A stretch of DNA of 64,000 bases from Curtobacterium guangdongense (GTDB taxonomy: Bacteria > Actinomycetota > Actinomycetes > Actinomycetales > Microbacteriaceae), in NCBI RefSeq assembly GCF_049341845.1, contig NZ_JBMPIT010000007.1, forward strand, positions 267,752 through 331,751, given 5' to 3'. Numbering within the stretch: the first letter of the stretch is position 1; the number at the start of each line of letters is the position of its first letter. The notes under the pieces were generated by a model, which saw nothing but the letters and a program-made list of their open reading frames with translations, searched no databases and had not been told where the DNA came from. Positions 50,916 through 58,781 of the stretch are shown here, piece by piece. A program made the translations under genes and the position numbers.

Positions 50916-50937
50916 GCAATGAGCATACTATTGAGCC
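50916..50937. promoter_or_regulatory. 22-bp divergent spacer with CAAT-N9-ATTG repeat
   Basis: The whole gap between two divergent SDR start codons is 22 bp. It holds CAAT-N9-ATTG (50917-50933), a short inverted repeat. The spacer is too short for two separate promoters and ribosome-binding sites, so transcripts are probably leaderless or the promoters lie inside the coding regions. Confidence 0.45.
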
Positions 50938-51660
50938 ATGACGACGGAACGTGTGCTCTGGATCACCGGCGGCGGCAGCGGCATGGGTGCCGCCAGTGCC
51001 GAGGCCGCCGCCCGCTCCGGTTGGACCGTCGTGCTGAGCGGTCGTCGTGCAGAGCAGCTCGACGAGGTGGCCGCGGGCATCCGTGCCGACGGTGGGACTG
51101 CCCACGTCCTGCCGCTCGACGTGACCGATCCGGACGCGGTACAGGCCGCGCGGGACGCCGTCCTCGAGCAGCACGGTCGCATCGACGGACTCGTGCTCGC
51201 AGCCGGGCTCAACGCTCCCGCCCGACGGTGGGAGGACCAGACGATGGACTCCTTCCGGAACATCGTCGACACGAACCTCACCGCCGTGGCGACCGTCACG
51301 GACGCTGCCCTCCCCGCACTCCGTGAGACCGGCGGTGTCGTCGTCGTGATCTCCTCGTACGCCGGTTGGTCGTTCCAGCCTGGTGCCGGCGTGGCCTACT
51401 CCGCGAGCAAGACGGCGCTCGGGGCCCTCACGAGGTCGCTCAACCAGCAGGAAGCGCAGCACGGCGTCCGGGCGACGCACCTCTGCCCCGGCGACGTCGC
51501 GACGGACTTCCTCGCACAGCGCCCACAGGTCCCCGACGAAACTGCCCGTGCCGTCATGCTCACCCCGGAGGACATCGGCCGCACCGTCGCCTTCGTGCTC
51601 GACGCCCCCGCGCACGTCCGGGTCGACGAACTCGTCATCTCGCCGGTGTCGCAGCGGTGA
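50938..51660 (+). CDS. SDR family oxidoreductase, second of a divergent pair
   Basis: A 240-residue short-chain dehydrogenase with TGGGSGMG at the N-terminus and catalytic YSASK. The usual NNAG motif is replaced by LAAGLN, and the active-site Ser and Tyr are kept. Its stop overlaps the FadR-like regulator start by 4 bp (GTGA). Together with the other SDR it may act on a sugar acid or related carbonyl; the pathway is unknown. Confidence 0.84.
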   Translation: MTTERVLWITGGGSGMGAASAEAAARSGWTVVLSGRRAEQLDEVAAGIRADGGTAHVLPLDVTDPDAVQAARDAVLEQHGRIDGLVLAAGLNAPARRWEDQTMDSFRNIVDTNLTAVATVTDAALPALRETGGVVVVISSYAGWSFQPGAGVAYSASKTALGALTRSLNQQEAQHGVRATHLCPGDVATDFLAQRPQVPDETARAVMLTPEDIGRTVAFVLDAPAHVRVDELVISPVSQR

Positions 51661-52313
51661 TCTTCGACCGGGTGCTCGACGAGCTCGGGAGCGCCATCGT
51701 CCGCGGCGAGCTGCCCGTCGGGCACGCCGACAGCGTCGAGGGCTTCGTCGCCCGCACCGGCGCCTCGCGGAGCATCGTCCGCGAGGCCACCCGTGTCCTC
51801 GTCTCCCTCGGCATGCTCAGTGCCGGCCGACGCGTCGGACTCCGGGTCCTGCCCGCCGAACAGTGGGACGTGATCGACCCCCACGTGGTCCGGTGGCGTC
51901 TCGACGGCCCCGACCGGGCGGTCGCGCTGGACGAGCTCCGTGCCCTCCGCCGTGCGGTCGAGCCCGCGGCTGCTGCGGCAGCCGCCCGTGCCGTCGCGTC
52001 CGGAACGCACGACCGATCCGACCTGGAGGCCCTGCTCGCCTCCGCCGACCGTCTCGCCTCCGCCGCCGGTGCGGCGGACCCGGCCCCGATCCTCCCGGCC
52101 GACCGTGCCTTCCACGGACGGTTGCTGGCCCTGTCCGGGAACGCGATGTTCGCGCGGCTGCAGCGCGTGGTCGAGCGGGCGCTCGAGGAGCGCGCCGACC
52201 TCGAACCGGACGCCCACGACGTGGCACTGCACCGCACGCTCGCCGACGCGGTCGCCGCCGGCGATGCCGACCTCGCCGCCGCCGCGATGCAGGAGATCGT
52301 CGACCGCACCTGA
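51657..52313 (+). CDS. GntR-family regulator, FadR/FCD type
   Basis: A 218-residue regulator. The winged helix-turn-helix is in the first 65 residues (VARTGASRSIVREATRVLV); the rest is an FCD-type helical domain (RALRRAVEPAAAAAAA, then DRAFHGRLLALSGN, which supplies likely metal ligands). GTG 51657 overlaps the SDR stop. Sugar-acid regulators such as DgoR/GntR-type have this form. It probably controls both divergent SDR genes. Confidence 0.85.
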   Translation: MIFDRVLDELGSAIVRGELPVGHADSVEGFVARTGASRSIVREATRVLVSLGMLSAGRRVGLRVLPAEQWDVIDPHVVRWRLDGPDRAVALDELRALRRAVEPAAAAAAARAVASGTHDRSDLEALLASADRLASAAGAADPAPILPADRAFHGRLLALSGNAMFARLQRVVERALEERADLEPDAHDVALHRTLADAVAAGDADLAAAAMQEIVDRT

Positions 52314-52338
52314 TCGCCGCCCGCGTCGCACCCCCACA

Positions 52339-52376
52339 CGGACATCGCGCCCCGTCGCGGCAGGGCGCGATGTCCG
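52339..52376. terminator. Hairpin between GntR and Ku genes
   Basis: CGGACATCGCGCC (52339-52351) pairs perfectly with GGCGCGATGTCCG (52364-52376), 13 bp, with a 12-nt loop. It lies between the convergent GntR and Ku genes and should terminate both. Confidence 0.7.
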
Positions 52377-52397
52377 CAGCGGGCTGCGACCTGTGGG

Positions 52398-53336
52398 CTA
52401 GCTGGCCTTCTTCTTCGCGGCGGGCTTCTTGGCCGGGGTCTTCTTGGCCGGTGCGCGCTTGGCCGGCGCCTTCTTCGCCGGAGTCTTGTCGGCTGCGGAG
52501 TCCTTCGACGAGGAGCGCGACCCGGACGACGAGCGCGACCCGGAGCCTCCTGTCCGCTTCTTGTCCACGGACGCGCGGAGGGCGGCCATCAGGTCGATGA
52601 CGTCACCGCCCTCGTCGTCGGACGACTCCTGCTCGCCGAACGTCTCGGCCGTGTCGACGTCATCGCCGGACTCGAGCTTCGCGTCGATGAGCTGCTGCAG
52701 CTCGGCCTGGTACTCGTCGGTGTAGCGCTCCGGATCGAAGTCGGTCGACATGCTCTCCACGAGCGACGACGACATCTTCAGCTCGTTGGCGCTGACCTTC
52801 ACCGAGGTGTCGAGCGCCTTGAAGTCGGCGGCACGGACCTCGTCGCCCCACAGGAGTCCCTGCAGGAGCAGCACGTCGTCGTGCACGCGCAGGACGCCGA
52901 GTCGGGTCTTCTGGCGGAGCGTGAACTGCACGATCGCCAGGCGGTCGGTCTCCTCGAGCGTCCGGCGGAGCAGCACGTAGGCCTTGGGGGAGCGGGAGTC
53001 AGGCTCGAGGTAGTACGTCTTCTCGAACATCATCGGGTCGACCTGGTCGACGGGTACGAACTCCAGGACCTCGATCTCGTGCGACTGCTCCTGGGGGAGC
53101 TTCTTGAAGTCGTCGGCGGTGAGCACGACGGTCTTCTCGCCGTCGTCGTAGGCGCGCTCGATGTCGGCGAACTCGACCTCGTGTCCCAGCTCGCACACGC
53201 GCTTGTACCGGATGCGGGCCTTGTCCTCGTCGTGCACCTGGTGCAGGGACACGTCGTGGGTCTCGGTGGCGGCGTAGACCTTGATGGGCACGTTGACGAG
53301 CCCGAACGCGATGGAGCCCTTCCAGATCGACCTCAT
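52398..53336 (-). CDS. ku: Ku protein, non-homologous end-joining
   Basis: A 312-residue bacterial Ku. Residues 1 to about 250 form the homodimerising, DNA-end-threading core (MRSIWKGSIAFGLVNVPIKVY at the start, seen as SIWKGSIAFGLVNVPIK; later DGEKTVVLTADDF). A Ser/Asp/Glu-rich linker (about 225-285) follows, then a Lys/Ala-rich tail of about 30 residues (KKAPAKRAPAKKTPAKK) that binds DNA nonspecifically. Ku caps double-strand breaks and recruits LigD. The linker contains a copy of the dispersed motif, encoding RTGGSG. It is divergent from the SDR-LigD pair. Confidence 0.93.
   Translation of the reverse strand: MRSIWKGSIAFGLVNVPIKVYAATETHDVSLHQVHDEDKARIRYKRVCELGHEVEFADIERAYDDGEKTVVLTADDFKKLPQEQSHEIEVLEFVPVDQVDPMMFEKTYYLEPDSRSPKAYVLLRRTLEETDRLAIVQFTLRQKTRLGVLRVHDDVLLLQGLLWGDEVRAADFKALDTSVKVSANELKMSSSLVESMSTDFDPERYTDEYQAELQQLIDAKLESGDDVDTAETFGEQESSDDEGGDVIDLMAALRASVDKKRTGGSGSRSSSGSRSSSKDSAADKTPAKKAPAKRAPAKKTPAKKPAAKKKAS
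52540..52556 (-). repeat. Dispersed motif copy inside ku
   Basis: Read on the minus strand, CGGACAGGAGGCTCCGG, one base different from the consensus, encodes RTGGSG at about residues 260-266, in the flexible linker before the Lys-rich tail. Confidence 0.6.
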
Positions 53337-53398
53337 GCGCTCATGATGCCCGTGCCGAGGCTGGAGCGCCCGGAGTTCGCAGGGAGCACGATGGGCGC

Positions 53399-54289
53399 AT
53401 GAGCCAGCTGGACAAGGACGACCCGCGGACGAAGTACGCGCGGCCGCCGTTCCCCGCGCAGACCCAGCAGGGGTCAGGGAGCGCGAGTGCGATGGACCCG
53501 CAGCCCGACAACGGGGAGACGAGCTACCTCGGCACCGGGCGGATGCCCGGCTACCGGGTGCTCGTGACGGGGGCGGACTCGGGCATCGGGCGCGCAGCCG
53601 CGATCGCGATGGCCAAGGAGGGCGCCGACGTCGCGCTGAACGCCCTCCCCGAGGAGCTCGACGACCTCACCGAGGTCCGCGACCTGATCGCCGACCTCGG
53701 CCGGAACGCCGTGATGCTCCCGGGTGACCTCACCGACGAGGCGTTCTGCGACGAACTCGTGCGGACCGCCGTCAGCGAGCTCGGCGGCCTCGACGCACTC
53801 GTCCTCGTCGCCGGGCACCAGCGCGTGCACGAGGACGTCACCGAGCAGTCGACCGAGGACTTCGACCGGACGATGAAGGTCAACGTCTACGCGATGTTCT
53901 GGCTGGTGCGTGCGGCAGTCCCGCACATGGCCCCGGGGAGCGCGATCGTCACGACGAGCTCGGTGTCGGCCTACCAGCCGCAGGACCGGATGATCGACTA
54001 CGCCGCGACGAAGGCGGCGATCATCGCGTACACGAACGGGCTCGCGCGGCAGCTCGCGGCGAAGGGCATCCGCGCGAACACCGTGGTGCCCGGGCCGGTG
54101 TGGACGCCGCTGCAACCGATCAGCTACCCGGGCGACGAGATCGCGCACTACGGCGAGGGCACGCCGTTCGGCCGTCCGGCGCAGCCCGTCGAACTCGGCA
54201 GCGCGTACGTGTACCTGGCCGGGCCGGAGTCGTCGTACACGTCCGGGTCCACGCTCACGGTGGCCGGAGCGACCGGGGTCGCGCTGTGA
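53399..54289 (+). CDS. SDR family oxidoreductase (stress type), upstream of ligD
   Basis: A 296-residue SDR of the same group as the protein at 9314, with an N-terminal extension (MSQLDKDDPRTKYARPPFP) and Gly-rich TGADSGIG. The strand-4 NNAG motif is changed to VAGH; YAATK is retained. The stop overlaps the ligD start by 4 bp (GTGA), so it is translated with the ligase. A link to DNA repair is unexplained; it may reflect a shared stress promoter. Divergent from ku. Confidence 0.86.
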   Translation: MSQLDKDDPRTKYARPPFPAQTQQGSGSASAMDPQPDNGETSYLGTGRMPGYRVLVTGADSGIGRAAAIAMAKEGADVALNALPEELDDLTEVRDLIADLGRNAVMLPGDLTDEAFCDELVRTAVSELGGLDALVLVAGHQRVHEDVTEQSTEDFDRTMKVNVYAMFWLVRAAVPHMAPGSAIVTTSSVSAYQPQDRMIDYAATKAAIIAYTNGLARQLAAKGIRANTVVPGPVWTPLQPISYPGDEIAHYGEGTPFGRPAQPVELGSAYVYLAGPESSYTSGSTLTVAGATGVAL

Positions 54290-56823
54290 GTCCGGTCTCC
54301 AAGAAGACCACGGTGCTCGTCGGAGACCGCCGCGTCGCGCTCACGAACCTCGACAAGGTGATGTACCCGGAGACCGGCACCACGAAGGGCCGCGTGATCG
54401 AGTACTACACGCGGGTCGCGCCGTGGATGATCCCGCACGTCAAGGACCGCCCGGTGACCAGGAAGCGCTGGGCGAACGGTGTCGACGGCAAGGTGTTCTT
54501 CGAGAAGAACCTGCCGGACTCCGCGCCCGACTGGGTCCGCCACCACACCATCGAGCACACCGAGCACGACAACGAGTACCCGATCGTGGACGACCTGCCG
54601 ACGCTCGTCTGGATGGCGCAGCAGGCCGCACTCGAGCTGCACGTGCCGCAGTGGCGGTTCGGTCCCCGCGGCGGCCAGCAGAACCCCGACCGGCTGGTGC
54701 TCGACCTCGACCCCGGCGATGGGGTCGGGCTGCCGGAGTGCGTCGAGGTCGCGGTCGCCGCACGGGAGATCTTGCAGGGCATGGGCCTCGAGCCGTACCC
54801 GGTGACATCAGGGTCGAAGGGCATCCACCTGTACGCGGCCCTCGATGGGAAGGCCGCCACGAAGCACGTCTCCGAGGTCGCCCACGAACTCGCGAAGGCC
54901 CTCGAACAGGACCTCCCCGACCTGGTGCTGTCCTCGATGAGCCGGGCGGAGCGGAAGGGCAAGGTCTTCGTCGACTGGTCGCAGAACAACGGCAACAAGA
55001 CGACGATCGCGCCGTACTCGCTGCGCGGCCGGTCGCAGCCGACCGTCGCGGCGCCGCGGACGTGGAAGGAACTCACCGAGAAGGGGCTGGCCCAGCTGAC
55101 GCTGGACCAGGTGCTGGAACGCCTGGAGGACCGTGGCGACCCCCTGCACCCGGTCGCGGCCGCCTCGTTGGCGGTCGGGCGCGCCGACCACGGTCACTGG
55201 GACAGCGACCGGACCCAGCAGGCGAACGACGCGGAACGGAAGGAGCGGACGGGAGGCTCGGGGAACGACCGCCTGTCGGCCTACCGTGCGAAGCGGGACG
55301 CGTCGAAGACGCCGGAGCCAGTCCCGGAAGGTGCGCCGACGGTCCGGCAGGACGGCACGCCGACGTTCGTCATCCAGGAGCACCACGCCACCAGGGATCA
55401 CTACGACTTCCGGCTCGAACACGACGGCGTGCTCGTCAGCTGGGCGCTGCCGAAGGGGGAGCCGACCGACCCGGGGAAGAACCACCTCGCCGTGATGACC
55501 GAGGACCACCCGCTCGAGTACGGCGGCTTCGAGGGGACGATCCCGAAGGACGAGTACGGCGGCGGGACGGTCACGATCTGGGACGACGGCACGTACGACC
55601 TGGAGAAGTGGCGCGAGGGCGAGGAGGTCATCGTCACGCTGCACGGCCGGACGAACGGCAACCGACGCCTCGCGATCCTGCACACCCGGGGCCGCGGGCG
55701 TGGCCGCGAGGGCGACGAGAAGAACTGGCTCATCCACCGCACCAAGGACCAGCCCGACCCGACGGTGGACGCGACCGGCGGGACGGAGTCGAGCCGAGCC
55801 TCGCGTACGCCGCGCGGACACGACGACGGCCGTGAGCGGATCGACGGGGCCGCCGCGTCGGAGACCGAGCCGGTGGAACGCCGGACGATGCAGGCGACCC
55901 TGGCCAAGGGCGAACCCCGGCTCGATCCGACCGAGTGGGCGTTCGAGCTGAAGTGGGACGGCGTGCGCGCCCTGGCCACCGTCCGTGACGGCGAGGTGAC
56001 GCTGCGGAGCCGCAACGGCAACGACCTCACGGCGCAGTACCCGGAACTCGAGGAACTCGGCGACCGGGCGGGTGTGGACGGGGTGTTCGACGGGGAGATC
56101 GTGGCGCTCGACGAGCGTGGGCGGCCGTCCTTCCAGCTCCTGCAGAACCGGATGGGCCTGACGAAGCCGCGCGAGGTCGAGGCCGCACGGAAGGCCACGC
56201 CGGTGCGCTTCCTGCTGTTCGACGTGCTCGAGGCGGACGGGCACGAGCTGACGCGCCTGGCGTACACCAACCGACGCGAGGCGCTGTCGACGGTCGTCGA
56301 CGCCGGCGGCGTCATCGAGGTGCCGCTCGCGCACGACGGTGACCTCGACCGGGCGATGCGCGACTCCCGGGAGGCCGGGCTCGAGGGGGTCGTGGCGAAG
56401 AAGCGCTCGTCGAAGTACGCCGAGGGCCGTCGGTCGGAGGCCTGGCTCAAGCTGAAGCACCATGCCACGCAGGAGGTCGTCGTCGGTGGGTGGAAGCCCG
56501 GGAACGGTCGGCGTGCCGGCGGAGTGGGCTCACTGCTGCTCGGGATCCCCGGCCCGGACGGACTGGAGTACGTCGGCAAGGTCGGGACGGGGTTCAGCGA
56601 TCGAGACCTCGACGAGATCGCCGCGGTGCTCGGCCGGCTGGAACGGAAGACGCCCCCGTTCACGGACGTCCCGCGTCCGGATGCCCGCGACGCGCACTGG
56701 GTGACCCCCGAGCGCGTCGGCGAGGTCGAGTTCGCGGAGTGGACCGGGGACGGGCGGCTCCGGCAGCCGTCGTGGCGCGGCTGGCGGACCGACAAGTCGG
56801 CGGGTGACGTCGTCCGCGAGTGA
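54286..56823 (+). CDS. ligD: DNA ligase D (polymerase, phosphoesterase and ligase domains)
   Basis: An 845-residue ATP-dependent end-joining enzyme. The polymerase/primase domain comes first (about 15-290; VLDLDPGDGV supplies the acidic metal site); the 3'-phosphoesterase domain (about 355-510) has IQEHHATRDHYDFRLEHDG, seen here as HHATRDHYDFRLEHDG; the ligase domain (about 540-835) has the nucleotidyl Lys at about 556 in ELKWDGVRALA, GVFDGEIVALD, and EGVVAKKRSS. This is the mycobacterial order. It fills gaps, trims and seals ends capped by Ku. A linker copy of the dispersed motif lies at residue 320. Start GTG 54286. Confidence 0.95.
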   Translation: MSPVSKKTTVLVGDRRVALTNLDKVMYPETGTTKGRVIEYYTRVAPWMIPHVKDRPVTRKRWANGVDGKVFFEKNLPDSAPDWVRHHTIEHTEHDNEYPIVDDLPTLVWMAQQAALELHVPQWRFGPRGGQQNPDRLVLDLDPGDGVGLPECVEVAVAAREILQGMGLEPYPVTSGSKGIHLYAALDGKAATKHVSEVAHELAKALEQDLPDLVLSSMSRAERKGKVFVDWSQNNGNKTTIAPYSLRGRSQPTVAAPRTWKELTEKGLAQLTLDQVLERLEDRGDPLHPVAAASLAVGRADHGHWDSDRTQQANDAERKERTGGSGNDRLSAYRAKRDASKTPEPVPEGAPTVRQDGTPTFVIQEHHATRDHYDFRLEHDGVLVSWALPKGEPTDPGKNHLAVMTEDHPLEYGGFEGTIPKDEYGGGTVTIWDDGTYDLEKWREGEEVIVTLHGRTNGNRRLAILHTRGRGRGREGDEKNWLIHRTKDQPDPTVDATGGTESSRASRTPRGHDDGRERIDGAAASETEPVERRTMQATLAKGEPRLDPTEWAFELKWDGVRALATVRDGEVTLRSRNGNDLTAQYPELEELGDRAGVDGVFDGEIVALDERGRPSFQLLQNRMGLTKPREVEAARKATPVRFLLFDVLEADGHELTRLAYTNRREALSTVVDAGGVIEVPLAHDGDLDRAMRDSREAGLEGVVAKKRSSKYAEGRRSEAWLKLKHHATQEVVVGGWKPGNGRRAGGVGSLLLGIPGPDGLEYVGKVGTGFSDRDLDEIAAVLGRLERKTPPFTDVPRPDARDAHWVTPERVGEVEFAEWTGDGRLRQPSWRGWRTDKSAGDVVRE
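55246..55261 (+). repeat. Dispersed 16-bp motif inside ligD
   Basis: An exact copy of CGGACGGGAGGCTCGG. It encodes RTGGSG (with neighbours ERTGGSGND) at about residue 320, in the linker between the polymerase and phosphoesterase domains. Confidence 0.65.
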
Positions 56824-56874
56824 GCGCGCACACGATCGGATGCGTGCGCATGGGGTCCGCTGCGGGCGAACTTC

Positions 56875-56905
56875 CGTCCCCCGTCGGCCCCCGTTGCGGG
56901 GGACG
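56875..56905. terminator. Hairpin after ligD
   Basis: CGTCCCCC (56875-56882) pairs with GGGGGACG (56898-56905), 8 bp, 15-nt loop, 52 bp after the ligD stop. Confidence 0.5.
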
Positions 56906-56920
56906 AAATCCTCACGATCG

Positions 56921-56948
56921 TTGGGAAAACGTGCCGGGCTGTTACGTT
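56921..56948 (+). promoter_or_regulatory. Candidate promoter for the 50-aa gene
   Basis: TTGGGA (56921-56926) and TACGTT (56943-56948) with 16 bp between them lie 22 bp upstream of the ATG at 56971. The match to the consensus is moderate. Confidence 0.35.
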
Positions 56949-56970
56949 CCTCGGGACGAAGGGAGCGGCG

Positions 56971-57123
56971 ATGAGCGCGAGCAACTACCTGCCACCGTTC
57001 ACCACGGAGGAGCGCGTCGCCATGTCGGGGGATCGGCCGCCGCGAAAGCCGGTGGACCCGGCGGCGGCGACGGACCCGGAGGCGACCTACGCGGACTTCC
57101 TCGGCGACGAGGTCGACGACTGA
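56971..57123 (+). CDS. Small acidic hypothetical protein (50 aa)
   Basis: A 50-residue protein that starts MSASNYLPPFTTEERV and ends FLGDEVDD. It is acidic, has no membrane segment, and is too short for typical gene callers. It has a good GAAGGGAG ribosome-binding site, a candidate promoter, and a tight hairpin terminator 4 bp after its stop, so it looks like a complete transcription unit. No function is proposed. Confidence 0.7.
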   Translation: MSASNYLPPFTTEERVAMSGDRPPRKPVDPAAATDPEATYADFLGDEVDD

Positions 57124-57126
57124 AGA

Positions 57127-57161
57127 CGGCCCGTGCGCCGGATCAGGGAACGCACGGGCCG
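57127..57161. terminator. Hairpin after the 50-aa gene
   Basis: CGGCCCGTGCG (57127-57137) pairs perfectly with CGCACGGGCCG (57151-57161), 11 bp with a 13-nt loop, immediately after the stop. Confidence 0.7.
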
Positions 57162-57170
57162 CCGCAGGAG

Positions 57171-57208
57171 CGCCGTGACCGGTCGTTCAGGGTTGACCGG
57201 CCACGGCG
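57171..57208. repeat. Second hairpin before the sigma factor gene
   Basis: CGCCGTGACCGGTC (57171-57184) pairs with GACCGGCCACGGCG (57195-57208), 13 of 14 bp, with a 10-nt loop. It lies between the small gene's terminator and the ECF sigma gene; it may be a second terminator or a regulatory structure in the sigma-factor leader. Confidence 0.5.
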
Positions 57209-57259
57209 CGCTCGAGACCATCAGCACGCAGGCGCCGATGGTAGGCACGTACTGAAGAC

Positions 57260-57874
57260 GTGCCGAACCCCGAATTCGTCACGCGAGAACCGGAATCCGA
57301 TCCGAGAGGCCAGACCCTGACCGAGGACACGCAGCTGGCGTCCCTGTCGGACGGGTCGCTCGTCGAACGTTCCGCGGACGGAGACGCCGCCGCGTTCGGC
57401 GTGCTCATCCGCCGGTACGGCCCGCTCATGCGTGCGTACGCCGCCCGGATCCTCGGGCACGGCGACGGTGAAGCGGACGATGCCGTGCAGGAAGCGTCGC
57501 TGCTGGCCTGGCAACGGATCGACAGCGTCGAGGAGCCGGACCGCGTGCGGACGTGGCTGTTCCGCATCGCGGCGAACAAGGCGCTCGACCGACTCCGCCG
57601 CCGCCACCCGCACCTCGACCTCGAGGCGTTGCCCGAGGCGTCGGACGACCGCCCGGTCGACGAGGTCGTCGCGACGCGCATGCAGGTGGACGCGCTGGCC
57701 GGGGTCGTCCAGAACCTCCCGGATGCGCAGCGAGCAGTGTGGGTGCTGCGCGAGATCGGAGGCGCGTCCTACGCCGAGATCGCCGAGCAGACCGGCCTGT
57801 CGGCGTCGAGCGTGCGCGGGCTGCTCGCACGTGCGCGCCGAACCGTGCTCGAGCGGATGGAGGGGTGGCGATGA
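57260..57874 (+). CDS. ECF RNA polymerase sigma factor
   Basis: A 204-residue sigma-70 family factor with region 2 (AAFGVLIRRYGPLMRAYAARIL and WLFRIAANKALDRLRRR) and region 4 (LPDAQRAVWVLREIGG, AEIAEQTGLSASSVRGLLARAR). The N-terminal 35 residues are a variable tail. It directs RNA polymerase to a stress-type regulon. The next gene overlaps its stop by 4 bp and looks like an anti-sigma factor fused to an Asp23-like domain. Start GTG 57260. Confidence 0.9.
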   Translation: MPNPEFVTREPESDPRGQTLTEDTQLASLSDGSLVERSADGDAAAFGVLIRRYGPLMRAYAARILGHGDGEADDAVQEASLLAWQRIDSVEEPDRVRTWLFRIAANKALDRLRRRHPHLDLEALPEASDDRPVDEVVATRMQVDALAGVVQNLPDAQRAVWVLREIGGASYAEIAEQTGLSASSVRGLLARARRTVLERMEGWR

Positions 57875-58452
57875 CCGACGACGACGTCGACGACCGGTAC
57901 GGCGCCTTCACGCTCGACGAGCTCTCGGACTACCTCGACTCCGGCCGGGATCCCGTGCGGGACGACATCGAGGCGGACGCGGCTGCCCGCGCGGCGCTCG
58001 TGCGTCTCGGCGAGCTGCGAGCGGCATCGTCGGAGTTGCTCGACGCGGACGTCCGCGCTGCCGACGGCGCCGACGAGCGGTGGATCGCCGGTGTCCTCGC
58101 CTCGATCCGCACCACCGCGCACGCCGGCCGGGACATCCCGGTGCCCGACGACGACCCGTCCAGCACGCTCGTCGTGACCGAGGGGGCGATCCGTGGGGTG
58201 ATCCGTGCGCTCGGTGACACGCTCCCCGGCGTCCTCGTCCGTCGGACCCGGTTCACGGGGGACCTGTCGATCCCCGGTGGACCGGTCGACGTCGAGGTCG
58301 CGATCGTGGTCGATCCCGCCGCCCCGATCCGCAGCCGTGTCGACGAGCTCCGCACGATGGTGGCCGGCGTCCTCGCGGAGCACGCGCCGTTCGAGGTGCG
58401 CTCCCTCACCGTCCGGGTCGCGGACCTGCTCGCTCCCGGGAGGAACCCGTGA
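57871..58452 (+). CDS. Putative anti-sigma/Asp23-Gls24-like fusion protein
   Basis: A 193-residue protein with two parts. Residues about 1-75 (LDELSDYLDSGRDPVRDDIEADAAARAALVR region, acidic and helical) resemble the N-terminal sigma-binding domain of anti-sigma factors. Residues about 100-190 resemble an Asp23/Gls24 domain (EGAIRGVIRALGDTLPGVLVRR, then VDVEVAIVVDP and FEVRSLTVRVADL). No membrane segment or zinc-binding motif is seen. Its ATG overlaps the sigma stop by 4 bp. It probably binds the upstream sigma factor; this needs a structural comparison to confirm. Confidence 0.7.
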   Translation: MTDDDVDDRYGAFTLDELSDYLDSGRDPVRDDIEADAAARAALVRLGELRAASSELLDADVRAADGADERWIAGVLASIRTTAHAGRDIPVPDDDPSSTLVVTEGAIRGVIRALGDTLPGVLVRRTRFTGDLSIPGGPVDVEVAIVVDPAAPIRSRVDELRTMVAGVLAEHAPFEVRSLTVRVADLLAPGRNP

Positions 58453-58778
58453 CCGCTGACACCCGTGCGCTCTCCCGCGCAGCGACCGAGGCCGTGCTCG
58501 CCGTCCCCGGGGTGCGGTCGGTGATCCCGCCGGGGCCGAGTCTCGCCGCGCTCGTCCGCGACGTCCGGTCGGTGCTCGACCTGCCGCGGGACGGCGGTGC
58601 TGTGCTGGTGGACGACCAGGGCGAGGTGCTCCGGGTGCGCGTCGTCGTCGCCGTCGACGCGGGGACGTCGGCCATCGGGAGCGCCAAGGCCGTACGCGAC
58701 GTCGTGGTCCGACGCGTCCAGGACGTCGCCGGTCGACGGCCCACCGACGTCACCGTCCGCGTGGTCGAGATCGTCTGA
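58449..58778 (+). CDS. Asp23/Gls24-like protein (109 aa)
   Basis: A 109-residue protein that looks like a single Asp23 domain: AVLAVPGVRSVIPPGP, then VLRVRVVVAVDAGTSAIG and PTDVTVRVVEIV. Asp23/Gls24 proteins form cytoplasmic filaments or envelope-stress assemblies in Firmicutes; actinobacterial copies are less understood. The start GTG 58449 overlaps the preceding stop by 4 bp, so all three genes form one unit. Confidence 0.68.
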   Translation: MTADTRALSRAATEAVLAVPGVRSVIPPGPSLAALVRDVRSVLDLPRDGGAVLVDDQGEVLRVRVVVAVDAGTSAIGSAKAVRDVVVRRVQDVAGRRPTDVTVRVVEIV

Positions 58779-58781
58779 TCG

